Source of the DNA: Yinghuangia seranimata
GTDB taxonomy: Bacteria; Actinomycetota; Actinomycetes; Streptomycetales; Streptomycetaceae
Length of the DNA: 64,000 bases
NCBI RefSeq assembly: GCF_029953285.1
Contig: NZ_JASAOI010000055.1
Span: 61,659 to 125,658 of the forward strand
Reading direction: 5' to 3'
Below the pieces are notes generated by a model. That model was not told the origin of the DNA. It was given only the letters and a program-made list of their open reading frames with translations, and did not search any database. Made by a program: the position numbers and the translations under genes. Below, piece after piece: positions 50,580 through 59,400 of the stretch (position 1 is the stretch's first letter; each line of letters opens with the position of its first letter).

Positions 50580-50582
50580 CCG

Positions 50583-52298
50583 TCAGGTCCAGCGTCCGAT
50601 GCCGATGCCCTTTGCGCCGAGCAGGTTCTCGCGCAGCAGCAGGCGGCGGATCTTCCACGTGCCGGTGCGCGGGAACTCCTCCCAGGCGATCTGCACGAGC
50701 GGTGCCAGCTTCGGCAGGTCCGCGGTGGCGTCGGCCCATTCGCCCGGGTCCAGCGGAACGTTGTCCTGGGTGCTGACCACCGGCACGGGCAGCCCGTCGG
50801 CCTGCGGCAGGACCACCACTTCGGTGGTCTGGGGCAGCCGGTCGAGCAGCACGTCCTCGATGGCGATGCCGCTGACCGCGTCGCCGTTGTCGATGCGGTC
50901 GACCTCGCGGTCGACCAGGCGCACCGCGCCGAGCCGGTTGATGATGCCGAGGTCCCCGGTGTTCCACCACTTGCCGACGACCTTGAGGTCGTGCCGGTCC
51001 TGTTCCTGGACGTAGGCGAGACAGCGCCCCGGCTGCGAGATCTCGATCAGGCCGACCGCGCCGTGCTTGACCTTCTCCCCCGTCGCCGGGTCCACCGCGC
51101 GCAGCCGCGCGTGCGGGAACAGCGGCCATCCGAGCAACTGGGTCGGGGGCGGGAGGACCCCGCGCTTCCGGACCATGGCGCGGATGTAGGGCCGCATGAC
51201 GAGTACTCCGTTCTCGCTCTGGCTCCACGACTGAATCCACAGCGGGAGTCGAACTTCGGTGGCACTCATGAATATTCGGATCGTCCGAGTATGGATGGCG
51301 TCAAAGGAGTTCAGGAAGATGCGGACCTGGCGGAAGATGCGCGCGGGGTCGCGGGCGAGCGGCTCCCAGGCGAGGAAGATGTTCGGCAGCGCCTCGACGA
51401 CGGTCGGCTTGTGCTCGACGATGAGCTCGCGCACGCGCGGCGAGAACGGGTCCGACAGCATCACCATGCGCGGCGTGATGGTCGCGATGGCCAGCATCAT
51501 CGTGGTGAGCCGCTCATGGGTGAAGGGGTCGCAGAACACCATGGTGTCCTTGGCCTTGAGCCAGAACGGCCACCGGTCGCTCTCCACGACGCCCATCGAG
51601 TACACCGACTCGGGCGAGTGCATGACCAGCTTGGGGTAGCCGGTCGTGCCGGAGGTGTGCGTGATGATCTGCGGCTCGTGCATCTCGCGCATGCGGACGG
51701 GCGCGGGCGGTGCGCCGCGGAACGACGCGAGGGCCTCGATGTCGGGACGGTCCTCGATGCCGTCGACGCCGTCGACGCTGATCGTTTTGACGGTGAGGCC
51801 TTCGACGACCTCCTTGGTGATGCCGCACTTGTCGATGTGCGCGCGGTCGGTGAGCAGGAACGGCTTCTCGAGGCGGGTCAGCAGGATCTGCACGGTCTCC
51901 GCGTCGTACGTGCCGGACAGCATGCACGGGATCGCGCCGAGCCGGGCGATCGCGCTGCCCAGCACGCAGATGTCGAAGTGGTTGGTCTTCATCACCGCGA
52001 CCCGGTCCCAGCCGCGCACGCCGGCCGCGTACAGCCACGCGGCGGCCTGGTCGACGAGTTCGGCCCACTGCACGAACGTGCGGGTGGTGGCGCCGTCCGG
52101 GTCGATGTCGGGGGCGCGGTCGACGATGAGGAGCTGGCCCGGGTTGCGCTGGGCGCACACGTGCCACACGTCGCCGAGCTTGGCGACGGCCGGCTTGCGG
52201 GACAGCGGGCGCAGCCGCTTGGTGTACATGGTGGGTGTGAACTCGGTGAGGAAGCGCGGTATCGGCCGCGGTTCCTCCGTTCCGTTGGGGAGGGTCAT
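50583..52298 (-). CDS. Adenylate-forming enzyme (acyl-CoA synthetase-like; possible nitrite-activating ligase)
   Basis: 571 residues from ATG 52298 with AAGGA upstream. The ANL superfamily core is complete: ITHTSGTTGYPKLVMHS (A3 P loop), WWNTGDLGIINRLGAVRLVDREVDRI (A7/A8 hinge) and the C-terminal catalytic Lys in RTGTWKIRRLLLREN (A10). The substrate-pocket half is unusual, with FLNSFDAIHTRTIRIFMSATEVRLPLWIQSWSQSENGVLVMRPYIR where acyl-CoA synthetases normally have the A5 Y-G-x-T-E region; the motif is recast as W-S-Q-S-E-N. It sits among a CreE/CreD-like pair and a FAAL. In cremeomycin- and triacsin-type pathways a ligase of this superfamily (CreM, Tri17) activates nitrite for N-N bond formation, so that role is a candidate; an acyl or aryl substrate is the conservative alternative. 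Confidence 0.87.
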   Translation of the reverse strand: MTLPNGTEEPRPIPRFLTEFTPTMYTKRLRPLSRKPAVAKLGDVWHVCAQRNPGQLLIVDRAPDIDPDGATTRTFVQWAELVDQAAAWLYAAGVRGWDRVAVMKTNHFDICVLGSAIARLGAIPCMLSGTYDAETVQILLTRLEKPFLLTDRAHIDKCGITKEVVEGLTVKTISVDGVDGIEDRPDIEALASFRGAPPAPVRMREMHEPQIITHTSGTTGYPKLVMHSPESVYSMGVVESDRWPFWLKAKDTMVFCDPFTHERLTTMMLAIATITPRMVMLSDPFSPRVRELIVEHKPTVVEALPNIFLAWEPLARDPARIFRQVRIFLNSFDAIHTRTIRIFMSATEVRLPLWIQSWSQSENGVLVMRPYIRAMVRKRGVLPPPTQLLGWPLFPHARLRAVDPATGEKVKHGAVGLIEISQPGRCLAYVQEQDRHDLKVVGKWWNTGDLGIINRLGAVRLVDREVDRIDNGDAVSGIAIEDVLLDRLPQTTEVVVLPQADGLPVPVVSTQDNVPLDPGEWADATADLPKLAPLVQIAWEEFPRTGTWKIRRLLLRENLLGAKGIGIGRWT

Positions 52299-52339
52299 GT
52301 CGCGCGTCCTTCGGATGTCAGGCTGGCCGTGGACGAGGG

Positions 52340-53326
52340 TCAGGTGAGGGCCGCGGCGAGCCCCATGTCGGTGAGCCGCGACTCGTGGATGCGGGCGGTC
52401 ATCTCGAAGGTCTTGCCGATCCTCTCCTCGGGCGTGCTGTCGAGGAGCTTGTGGCCCGGCCAGATCTCGTAGTCGGCCAGCAGGTCGGCGTGCTGCGCGA
52501 TGCCCTCCTGGTACAGCGCCTCCCAGCCGGACAGCTGCTCGATGACCGGGAGTTCGTAGAACAGGTGCATGCCGTTGCGGACGATCTCGACGAGCCGGTC
52601 GGTGTCCTTGGGGTGCTGTTCGAGGTGGGCGCGGACGAGGGAGCTGCCGACCGCGAGGTGGCGCACCTCGTCGATGCCGGCGCCCTTCTGGATGTCGGCC
52701 ATCACCGGGTCGAGCGGCCGCCACTTGCGCTCGCTCTGCTCGAACGACGGGGCGAGCACGCCCTCGACGAGCGTGGTCAGCAGCACGACGGCGCCGATGA
52801 AGTCGTGCTCGTCGCGGATGATCGGCAGGACGTAGTTCTCCAGCGGGGTGAGGATGCGCTGCCGGTCGTCGCCGACGAGTTCGTCGATGACGTCCTGGAC
52901 GGTGTCCGGGGTCGCGGCGCCGAGGCCGACCAGGTGGCGGCGGAAGATCATCGCGTGACGGGTCTCGTCGATGAGCTGGGTGGCGTAGAACTCCATGCAG
53001 GCGAGGTTCGGCGCGTCCAGCACCAGGTAGGACAGCGACGCCGCGGCGCGCTCCTCGGCGAGCGTGCGGAACGCCACCTCGCGGATCAGCGCCTCGTGCA
53101 ACGGGCCCTCGTCCAGGACGAGTTGCGGGGTGACCACGTCGGGGGCGTGGCCCAGGACGTTGCCGCGCAGCGTGCCCTGCGGCACGTTGTCGAACCAGTA
53201 CTCGATACCGCACTGCTCGGCGGACAGGACCAGCCCGTCGCCGCCGTCGAACAGCGCCTTGGCGGTGTCCCAGTCCGCCTCGGGGGCGATCGCCCGGCGG
53301 GGGGCCGGTCCGGTGGAGTCGGTCAT
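52340..53326 (-). CDS. R2-like/ferritin-like non-haem diiron protein
   Basis: 328 residues from ATG 53326 with GAGAGGAA upstream. A helical protein with a complete R2-type ligand set: Glu91 or Glu92 (LAEERAAA), Glu121-x-x-His124 (LIDETRHAMIF), Glu188 (TTLVEGVLAP) and Glu220-x-x-His223 (GIDEVRHLAV). Glu112 (MEFY) may add to the site. The fold group includes ribonucleotide reductase R2, AurF/CmlI N-oxygenases, fatty acid desaturases of the soluble type and alkene-forming UndB/UndA-like enzymes. In this operon it may oxidise nitrogen, desaturate or hydroxylate a carrier-bound acyl chain, or act on the nitrite-derived group. It lacks an obvious membrane segment. No specific subfamily recognised. 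Confidence 0.85.
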   Translation of the reverse strand: MTDSTGPAPRRAIAPEADWDTAKALFDGGDGLVLSAEQCGIEYWFDNVPQGTLRGNVLGHAPDVVTPQLVLDEGPLHEALIREVAFRTLAEERAAASLSYLVLDAPNLACMEFYATQLIDETRHAMIFRRHLVGLGAATPDTVQDVIDELVGDDRQRILTPLENYVLPIIRDEHDFIGAVVLLTTLVEGVLAPSFEQSERKWRPLDPVMADIQKGAGIDEVRHLAVGSSLVRAHLEQHPKDTDRLVEIVRNGMHLFYELPVIEQLSGWEALYQEGIAQHADLLADYEIWPGHKLLDSTPEERIGKTFEMTARIHESRLTDMGLAAALT

Positions 53327-53415
53327 CGCTCGTTCCTCTCAGCTGATGCCGTGGGTGTGGGGGTCGCGGGTGGGGACGGCGTGCGGAGGGCGGTGCGGGT
53401 CGGGTGCGTGCGCGG

Positions 53416-54555
53416 TCATCCGACGAGGACCGGGCCGCTGCCTTCCAGGTAGTCGAGCAGCGACGCCTCGGTCTTCGACCGGGACGGCGGGTGGAAGCCC
53501 AGGCAGTGGTAGGCGCCGGCGTAGTAGGCGACCTCGTCGCCGCCGATGAAGGCCATGCCGCCGAGGAGTTCGATGGCCTTGGCGGCCGCGTCGTTGATGG
53601 CGTCCTGCGCGGCGTAGCGGGCGATGAGGACTTCGGCGAGCGCGTCGTTGCTCGACGCCTGCTCGTCGATCCGGCGCGCGACACCTTCCAGCAGCAGCGT
53701 CGCGGTCTCGAGGCGGCAGCCGATCGCCGAACGGTCCGACGCCGAGCCGCGCTTCTCGGTCATGGCGCGCTCGGCGAGAGTGCTCGCCGCACCCAAGTAG
53801 CCTGCGGAGATGAGGAGTTCGAACCACAGGAAGCCGAGCGTCTGCAACTCGTCGAGGCCGTCGCCTTCGCGGGCCTCTGTGCGCATGACCAGCTGCTCCT
53901 CGACGTGGACGTCCTCGAGCCGCACCTCGTCGCTCTCGGCGCCCGCGAGGACGCGGCTGGACCAGAACGGGTGGACGCTGACGCCGGGTTGCGTGGCCGG
54001 GATGAGCAGGAAGGCCAGCTCGGGCTCGCCGTCCTTGCCCGGCACGGTGAGCGCGGCCGTCAGCAGGTCCATGGACGTCGCGAGGCTGCACGGCTTCTTG
54101 GCGCCGTTGACCAGGTAGCCGCCCTCGGCCGGCACCGCGGTCATGGAGGGCGACAGGATGCCCTGGCCGGTCCGGCCCTCGGCGAAGCCTGAGGCCACCA
54201 GCAGGTTCTCCTTGGCGACGGCTTCGAGCAGCGCCCATTCGAGGCCCGAGCTCTTGAGGCTGTCGGCCAGGGTGAACAGGGTCGCGACGGAGAAGTGGTG
54301 CATCGTCGAGGCGACGGCGAGGGACGGCGAGGCCGCGCCGATCGCGCGCAGCACGCGCATCGCGTCGAGCGGGCCGGCGCCGAGGCCGCCGTACTCGGTG
54401 GGGATGACCAGCGCGGGGCCGCGGCCGGCCCGGAACAGGCCGATGACCGGGCTGCCCGGCGCCTCGCGCTCGGCCAGCGGCACGCGCGCGATCTTGTCGA
54501 GGAGGCCCGGAAGGTACGACTCGCAGGTCTCGCGCGCGTGGTCGAGGGATCGCAT
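53416..54555 (-). CDS. Acyl-CoA dehydrogenase-like flavoprotein (probably acyl-ACP dehydrogenase)
   Basis: 379 residues from ATG 54555, with AGGAGG as ribosome site. N-terminal helical domain ending in PTEYGGLGAGPLDAMRVLRAIG, middle beta domain with FAEGRTGQGILSPSMTAVPAEGGYLVNGAKKPCSLA, and C-terminal helical bundle with IGCRLETATLLLEGVARRIDE and KAIELLGGMAFIGG. Near the end, DYLEGSG (Glu371) lies where IYEGT with the catalytic Glu is usual. It begins closer to the fold start than housekeeping enzymes and the substrate loop differs. Between a FAAL and a diiron protein, a carrier-bound acyl chain is a likely substrate, giving a 2,3-unsaturated starter. Its electrons could pass to EtfBA-EtfD encoded elsewhere in the window. 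Confidence 0.85.
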   Translation of the reverse strand: MRSLDHARETCESYLPGLLDKIARVPLAEREAPGSPVIGLFRAGRGPALVIPTEYGGLGAGPLDAMRVLRAIGAASPSLAVASTMHHFSVATLFTLADSLKSSGLEWALLEAVAKENLLVASGFAEGRTGQGILSPSMTAVPAEGGYLVNGAKKPCSLATSMDLLTAALTVPGKDGEPELAFLLIPATQPGVSVHPFWSSRVLAGAESDEVRLEDVHVEEQLVMRTEAREGDGLDELQTLGFLWFELLISAGYLGAASTLAERAMTEKRGSASDRSAIGCRLETATLLLEGVARRIDEQASSNDALAEVLIARYAAQDAINDAAAKAIELLGGMAFIGGDEVAYYAGAYHCLGFHPPSRSKTEASLLDYLEGSGPVLVG

Positions 54556-54614
54556 GGGAGAGGCCTCCTGAGGGCTCAGGACGTCGGTGGCTGACGAGGG
54601 TCGGGCGCGGTGCC

Positions 54615-56288
54615 TCAGAGCAGGTCGCGGGCCGCCGACCGGCGCAGCTTGCCGGACGGGGTCTTGGGCAGGCTGTTCGGCGCCATCACCACGACCCGCG
54701 CGGGGCGCACCCCGATGTCGGCGAGCACCCGCGCGCTGACGGCGTCGCGGATCGCGTCCTCGACCGCCGCGTCGCCGTGCCCGCGGGACTCGACCAGCAG
54801 CGCGAAGGACTCCTGCGCGATGCCGCCGACGCCGTCGGCCGCGACGCGTACCGCGATCGCGTTGCCGGTGCGGACTCCGTCGACCGCGCCCGCCGAGCGC
54901 TCGATGTCCGTCGGGAAGATGTTGCGGCCGCCCATGATGATCACGTCCTTGCGGCGGCCGCACACGACGATCTGGCCGTCCACGAGGTAGCCCTCGTCGC
55001 CCATGTCGAGCCAGCCGTCCTCGTCCTGCGCCGGCACGACGCCGTCGGCGGTCGCGTACGCGGCGGCCACCGACGGGCCGCGCAGCTGCAGCGTGCCGAT
55101 CGCCCGGTCGCCGAGCACCTGGCCCTTGTCGTCCACGACACGGACCTGGACGTGGTCGAGGGTGCGGCCGAGCAGCGGATAGCGGCGCACGTCGGCGCGG
55201 TCGGCGCCCGGCTTGGCCGGCACCGCGCGGCGGTCGCGTTCCAGGGCGGTGGCGTCCACCACGTCCACCTCCATGGGCGCGCGCAGGTCGCCGATGGTGA
55301 TGAGCACGCAGTTCTCGGCGGCGCCGTAGACGCAGTTGACCGCCTCGGGCGGAAGCCCGAAGCGGGCCCCGGCACTCGCGAGCGCGTGCATGGCGTCGGG
55401 GTCGGTGGGCTCGCCGCCGTTGCCCATGAGCCGCACCCGGTGCAGGTCGTAGGCGCCGTCCTCGGCGGCGGACAGCTGGCGGGCCATCAGCGCGTACGCG
55501 AAGTTCGGCGCCGCGGTGATGGTGCCGCGGTGCTTGCTCAGCAGGCCGGGCCAGATGCCCGGGTACATCAGGAACTCGGTCGGCGTGACGGCGACCATCT
55601 CGATGCCCGCGAACATCGAGCCGCACAGGCAGCCGACCATGCCCATGTCGTGGAACATCGGCACCCACGAGACCAGGACGTCGGGCTCGCCGTTCGGGCC
55701 GCCCGAGCCGAACTCCGCGTTCACGCACAGGTCGGTGAGGTTCGCGAACAGGTTGCCGTGCGTGACCCGCACCGCCTTGGGCTCGGCGGTCGAACCGCTG
55801 GTGAGCTGGAGCAACGCGACGTCGGCCTCGCCGGTCTCGACGACCTGGAAGTCGTCGGCTCCGTCGCCCACTTCGAGGCCGGCGATGGAGCGTGAGGCGA
55901 CGCCGCCGGCGGTCAGCACGGCGGTCAGGTCCTCGTACGGGCGTCCGAGCAGCACCAGGTCGGCGGCGACCGTGCGCAGCGACTCGAACGTCGACGCGTG
56001 CCATATCTCGGGACTGGTGCGACGCCCCGGCTCGTGCAGCATCGTCACACTGCCGCCGGCCAGCCACACGGCCTGCGCGGCCGGCACGATCTGCCGCAAC
56101 TCGGCGGCCAGGACGGCGACCGAGTCGCCGGGCCGCAGTCCGCCGGCGACCAGCTCCGCGGCCATGCCGCGGGCCTGCCGGTGGATCTCCCCCCACGTCA
56201 GCCGCACGGGCTCGTGCGGCTCTCCCAGCGTCAGCCCCGTCGCCTTCTCGGCCGCGTTTCCGACGACGGTGTCGATGAACCTGCTCAC
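54615..56288 (-). CDS. Fatty acyl-AMP ligase (FAAL)
   Basis: 557 residues from GTG 56288, with GGGAGGGCG 5-13 bases upstream; GTG 56294 lies too close to that site. FAAL-specific blocks are clear: [19 protein letters not shown] (P loop), [18 protein letters not shown] (the W-x-P-x-x-H-D-M-G pattern), [56 protein letters not shown] and C-terminal Lys in [12 protein letters not shown]. FAALs activate fatty acids as acyl-AMP and pass them to an acyl carrier protein rather than CoA. The divergent PKS has an N-terminal ACP, the arrangement used by FadD32 and Pks13, so this enzyme probably loads the PKS starter. First gene of the seven-gene leftward operon. Confidence 0.92.
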   Translation of the reverse strand: MSRFIDTVVGNAAEKATGLTLGEPHEPVRLTWGEIHRQARGMAAELVAGGLRPGDSVAVLAAELRQIVPAAQAVWLAGGSVTMLHEPGRRTSPEIWHASTFESLRTVAADLVLLGRPYEDLTAVLTAGGVASRSIAGLEVGDGADDFQVVETGEADVALLQLTSGSTAEPKAVRVTHGNLFANLTDLCVNAEFGSGGPNGEPDVLVSWVPMFHDMGMVGCLCGSMFAGIEMVAVTPTEFLMYPGIWPGLLSKHRGTITAAPNFAYALMARQLSAAEDGAYDLHRVRLMGNGGEPTDPDAMHALASAGARFGLPPEAVNCVYGAAENCVLITIGDLRAPMEVDVVDATALERDRRAVPAKPGADRADVRRYPLLGRTLDHVQVRVVDDKGQVLGDRAIGTLQLRGPSVAAAYATADGVVPAQDEDGWLDMGDEGYLVDGQIVVCGRRKDVIIMGGRNIFPTDIERSAGAVDGVRTGNAIAVRVAADGVGGIAQESFALLVESRGHGDAAVEDAIRDAVSARVLADIGVRPARVVVMAPNSLPKTPSGKLRRSAARDLL

Positions 56289-56462
56289 GGACACGCCCTC
56301 CCCGAACTCTGTGTCGGAGACGGAACCTACCGCCCGAATCCACGCGATCATCCATCTATTGGTCACCGCTCGCTCTCGCCGCGGATGGGGGCGATCGGTT
56401 ACCGGAGCGTGGATGCGCGGCACCCGCTTGTCGGTAGCTTCCCCGCGGGGGTGGTGACGGCC
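56289..56462. promoter_or_regulatory. Divergent control region between FAAL operon and PKS
   Basis: 174 bases serving both transcription directions. It holds one A+T-richer patch (56347-56360, ATCATCCATCTATT) and two GGTNACC half-palindromes, GGTCACC at 56361-56367 and GGTTACC at 56397-56403, 36 bases apart. The GGGGGTGG before the PKS ATG and GGGAGGGCG before the FAAL GTG are the ribosome sites. No certain -35/-10 pair. A SARP-bound region would be expected here. Confidence 0.45.
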
Positions 56463-59400
56463 ATGAACTCGGGAAACCCGCAGGACAATCCGGCTGGAAC
56501 GGTACAGGCCGCCGGTGTGCGCGGCCGGTGGAGCACGGTCGCGGAGGTGGAGCGCGGACCGCTCCTGCTGCGCGCGGTGCGCGCCAACGCGGCGGCGGTG
56601 CTGGGTCGTTCGGGCCCGGAGGAGATCGCTCCGGAACGGACGTTCGAGGAGCACGGCTTCGACTCGCTGGCCGCCCTGGAGTTCGCGGAGGCGCTGGGCG
56701 GCGAGCTCGGCGTACCGCTGGCGGCGACCCTCGTCTTCGACTATCCGACACCCGCGTCGCTTGCGGAACACCTGCTGGGCGTGGTGTGGGGCGCGGACGA
56801 CATGTCCTCCCGGGAGGACGGGTTCGCTGGAACCGCGACCGCGTCCGAGCCTTCCGCAGCGGACCGCGGCGCCGCCTCGGCGACGTCCCGCGACCCGATC
56901 GCGATCGTCGCCATGGCGTGCCGCCTCCCCGGAGGCGTCGAATCCCCCGAGGACTTCTGGACGTTGCTGGCCGAGGGCCGCGACGCGATCGGCCCGTTCC
57001 CGCGCGACCGGGGGTGGGACGAGGCAGAGCTCTTCGCCCCGGGAGTAGACGGCGTCCCGCGCTCGGCCGTCGGGGTCGGCGGATTCCTCGGCTCCGCGGC
57101 CGCGTTCGACGCCGACTTCTTCCGGCTGTCACCGCGCGAGGCGGTCACCATGGACCCGCAGCAGCGCCTGCTGCTCGAGGTCTCGTGGGAGGTCCTGGAA
57201 CGGGCCGGTATCGCCCCGGACACGCTGCGCGGCAGCCGTACCGGGGTGTTCACCGGTGTCGTCCAGAGCGACTACGCGGTGCGCGCCGACGACGCGCCCG
57301 AGGAGCTGTGGGGGCACCTGATGACCGGCAACTCGTCCAGCCTGCTGAGCGGACGGGTGGCGTACACGCTCGGCCTGGAGGGGCCGGTGCTGTCCGTGGA
57401 CACGGCGTGCTCGTCGTCGCTGGTGGCGCTGCACCTGGCGGCCGGCGCGCTGCACAACGGCGAGTGCGACCTGGCGCTGGTCGGGGGCGTGACGGTGATG
57501 GCCTCCCCGGTCGTGTTCACCGAGTTCAGCCGGCAGCAGGGGCTGGCGCCCGACGGACGCTGCAAGTCGTTCGCGGCGGCCGCCGACGGCACGGCGTGGT
57601 CGGAGGGCGTCGGCGTCGTGCTGTGCGAACGGCTGTCGGACGCACGGCGCAACGGACACCGCGTGCTGGCCGTCGTGCGCGGCGGCGCCGTCAACCACGA
57701 CGGCGCGTCCAACGGGCTCACTGCCCCCAACGGGCCCGCACAGCAACGGCTGATCGGCGCCGCGCTGGCCGACGCGGGGCTTACGCCGGACGACGTCGAC
57801 GCGGTCGAGGCGCACGGCACCGGGACCAGACTCGGCGACCCGATCGAGGCCCAGGCGCTACTGGCCACGTACGGCGTCGGACGTGAACGGCCGTTGTGGC
57901 TCGGGTCGGTGAAGTCCAACATCGGGCACACACAGGCGGCCGCGGGCATCGCGGGGATCATCAAGACGGTGCTGGCACTCCGGCACGCGACGCTGCCTCG
58001 CACGCTGCACGTGGACTCCCCGTCGCCGGTGATCGACTGGTCGAGCGGGCCGGTCGAGCTGCTGACGGACGCGCGGGAATGGGCGCCGCGGGCGGGCCGG
58101 GTGCGGCGCGCGGCGGTGTCGTCGTTCGGGATCAGCGGGACGAACGCGCATGTGATCGTGGAGGAGGGCGACCCGGATCCTCTTCATGTCCCTTCGGGTT
58201 CGGCGCTCGACATCGGCGGCTTCCCGACGCCGTGGGTGCTTTCGGGTCGCACGCAGGCCGACCTGCGGGTGCAGGCGGCTTCACTGCACGCGCACCTGAC
58301 GGCCGCTCCGGACGTCGACCCCCTGCGGGTGGGCGCGGCGTTGGCGACGACGCGGGCGGCGCTCGACCATCGGGCGGTGCTGACCGGCGGCACGCGTGAC
58401 GAACTCATGTCCTCTCTCGGCTCGTTGGGGTCCCTGTCCACTCCTGCGAACGTCGTGGAAGGGGCGGCGACCGGCGGCCTGCTCGCATTCGCGTTCTCGG
58501 GCCAGGGCTCGCAGCGCGCCCGCATGGGCGCGGAACTTGCCGCCGCGTCGACGCGGTTCGCGGACGAGCTCGGGCGGATCGTCGACGCGCTGGACGTCCG
58601 GCTCGCGGCGCATGTGGAGGTCGCGCTCGGAGACGTCCTCGCCGCCGAGGCCGGCACGCCGTGGGCGGCGCTCCTGGACGAGACCGTGTACACACAGACG
58701 GGTCTGTTCGCGGTCGAGGTGGCGCTGTTCCGACTGCTCTCCGCATGCGGCGTGCGGCCCGACTACCTGATCGGGCACTCGATCGGCGAGCTCGCGGCGG
58801 CGCACGCGGCCGGCGTCCTGTCGCTGGACGACGCCTGCACGCTGGTGGTCGCCCGGGCCGCGCTGATGCAGAAACTCCCGGACGGCGGCGCGATGTTCGC
58901 GGTCGAGGCGAGCGAAGCTGAGATCCTGCGGGACGACCTTCCGGACGGGGTCGCGGTCGCGGGCGTCAACGGGCCCTCGTCCGTGGTGCTTTCGGGTCCC
59001 GAGGACGCCACCGCGTTCGCCGCCGCGACCTGGCGCGGACGCGGGCGGCGCACGAAGCGGCTCGCCGTCAACAGGGCCTTCCACTCCGCGCTGATGGACC
59101 CGATGCTGGCCGCCTTCGGCCGGGTCGCCGAACGGGTGACGTACGCGGCCCCGCGCATCCCGATCGTGTCCAACCTGACCGGCCGGCTCGCTGCTGCGGA
59201 CGAACTGACCTCGCCCGCCTACTGGGTGCGGCATGTGCGCGAGTCCGTGCGGTTCGCCGACGGCGTCGCCTGGCTGCACGGGCAGGGCGTCACCGGCTAC
59301 GTCGAACTCGGCCCGGGCGGCACGCTGGCCGCGATGATCGAGCGCTGTCTGGACGACCCGGCGGTGATGGTCACGCCCGCGCTGCGCACCGACCGCACCG

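Noticed and set aside
46450..51240. An open frame of ~1600 codons running through the MMPL gene into the FAD/NAD(P)-binding gene, suggesting a fusion protein
   Set aside because: The N-terminal ~950 residues are Arg/Gly/Ala-rich read-through of the MMPL and ligase genes in another frame. The FAD domain starts at GTG 48402 with a 4-base overlap to the MMPL stop.
48387..52472. 1361-codon open frame antisense to the exporter and ligase genes
   Set aside because: Low-complexity His/Arg/Asp composition, no family motif, fully opposite well-supported genes.
50583..53684. Extended frame giving the ligase a ~460-residue N-terminal extension
   Set aside because: The extension is an out-of-frame shadow of the diiron and dehydrogenase genes; ATG 52298 has a ribosome site and a normal ANL N terminus.
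55998..56462. Upstream in-frame extension of the PKS
   Set aside because: It overlaps the FAAL gene on the other strand and is low complexity; ATG 56463 leads straight into a natural ACP leader.
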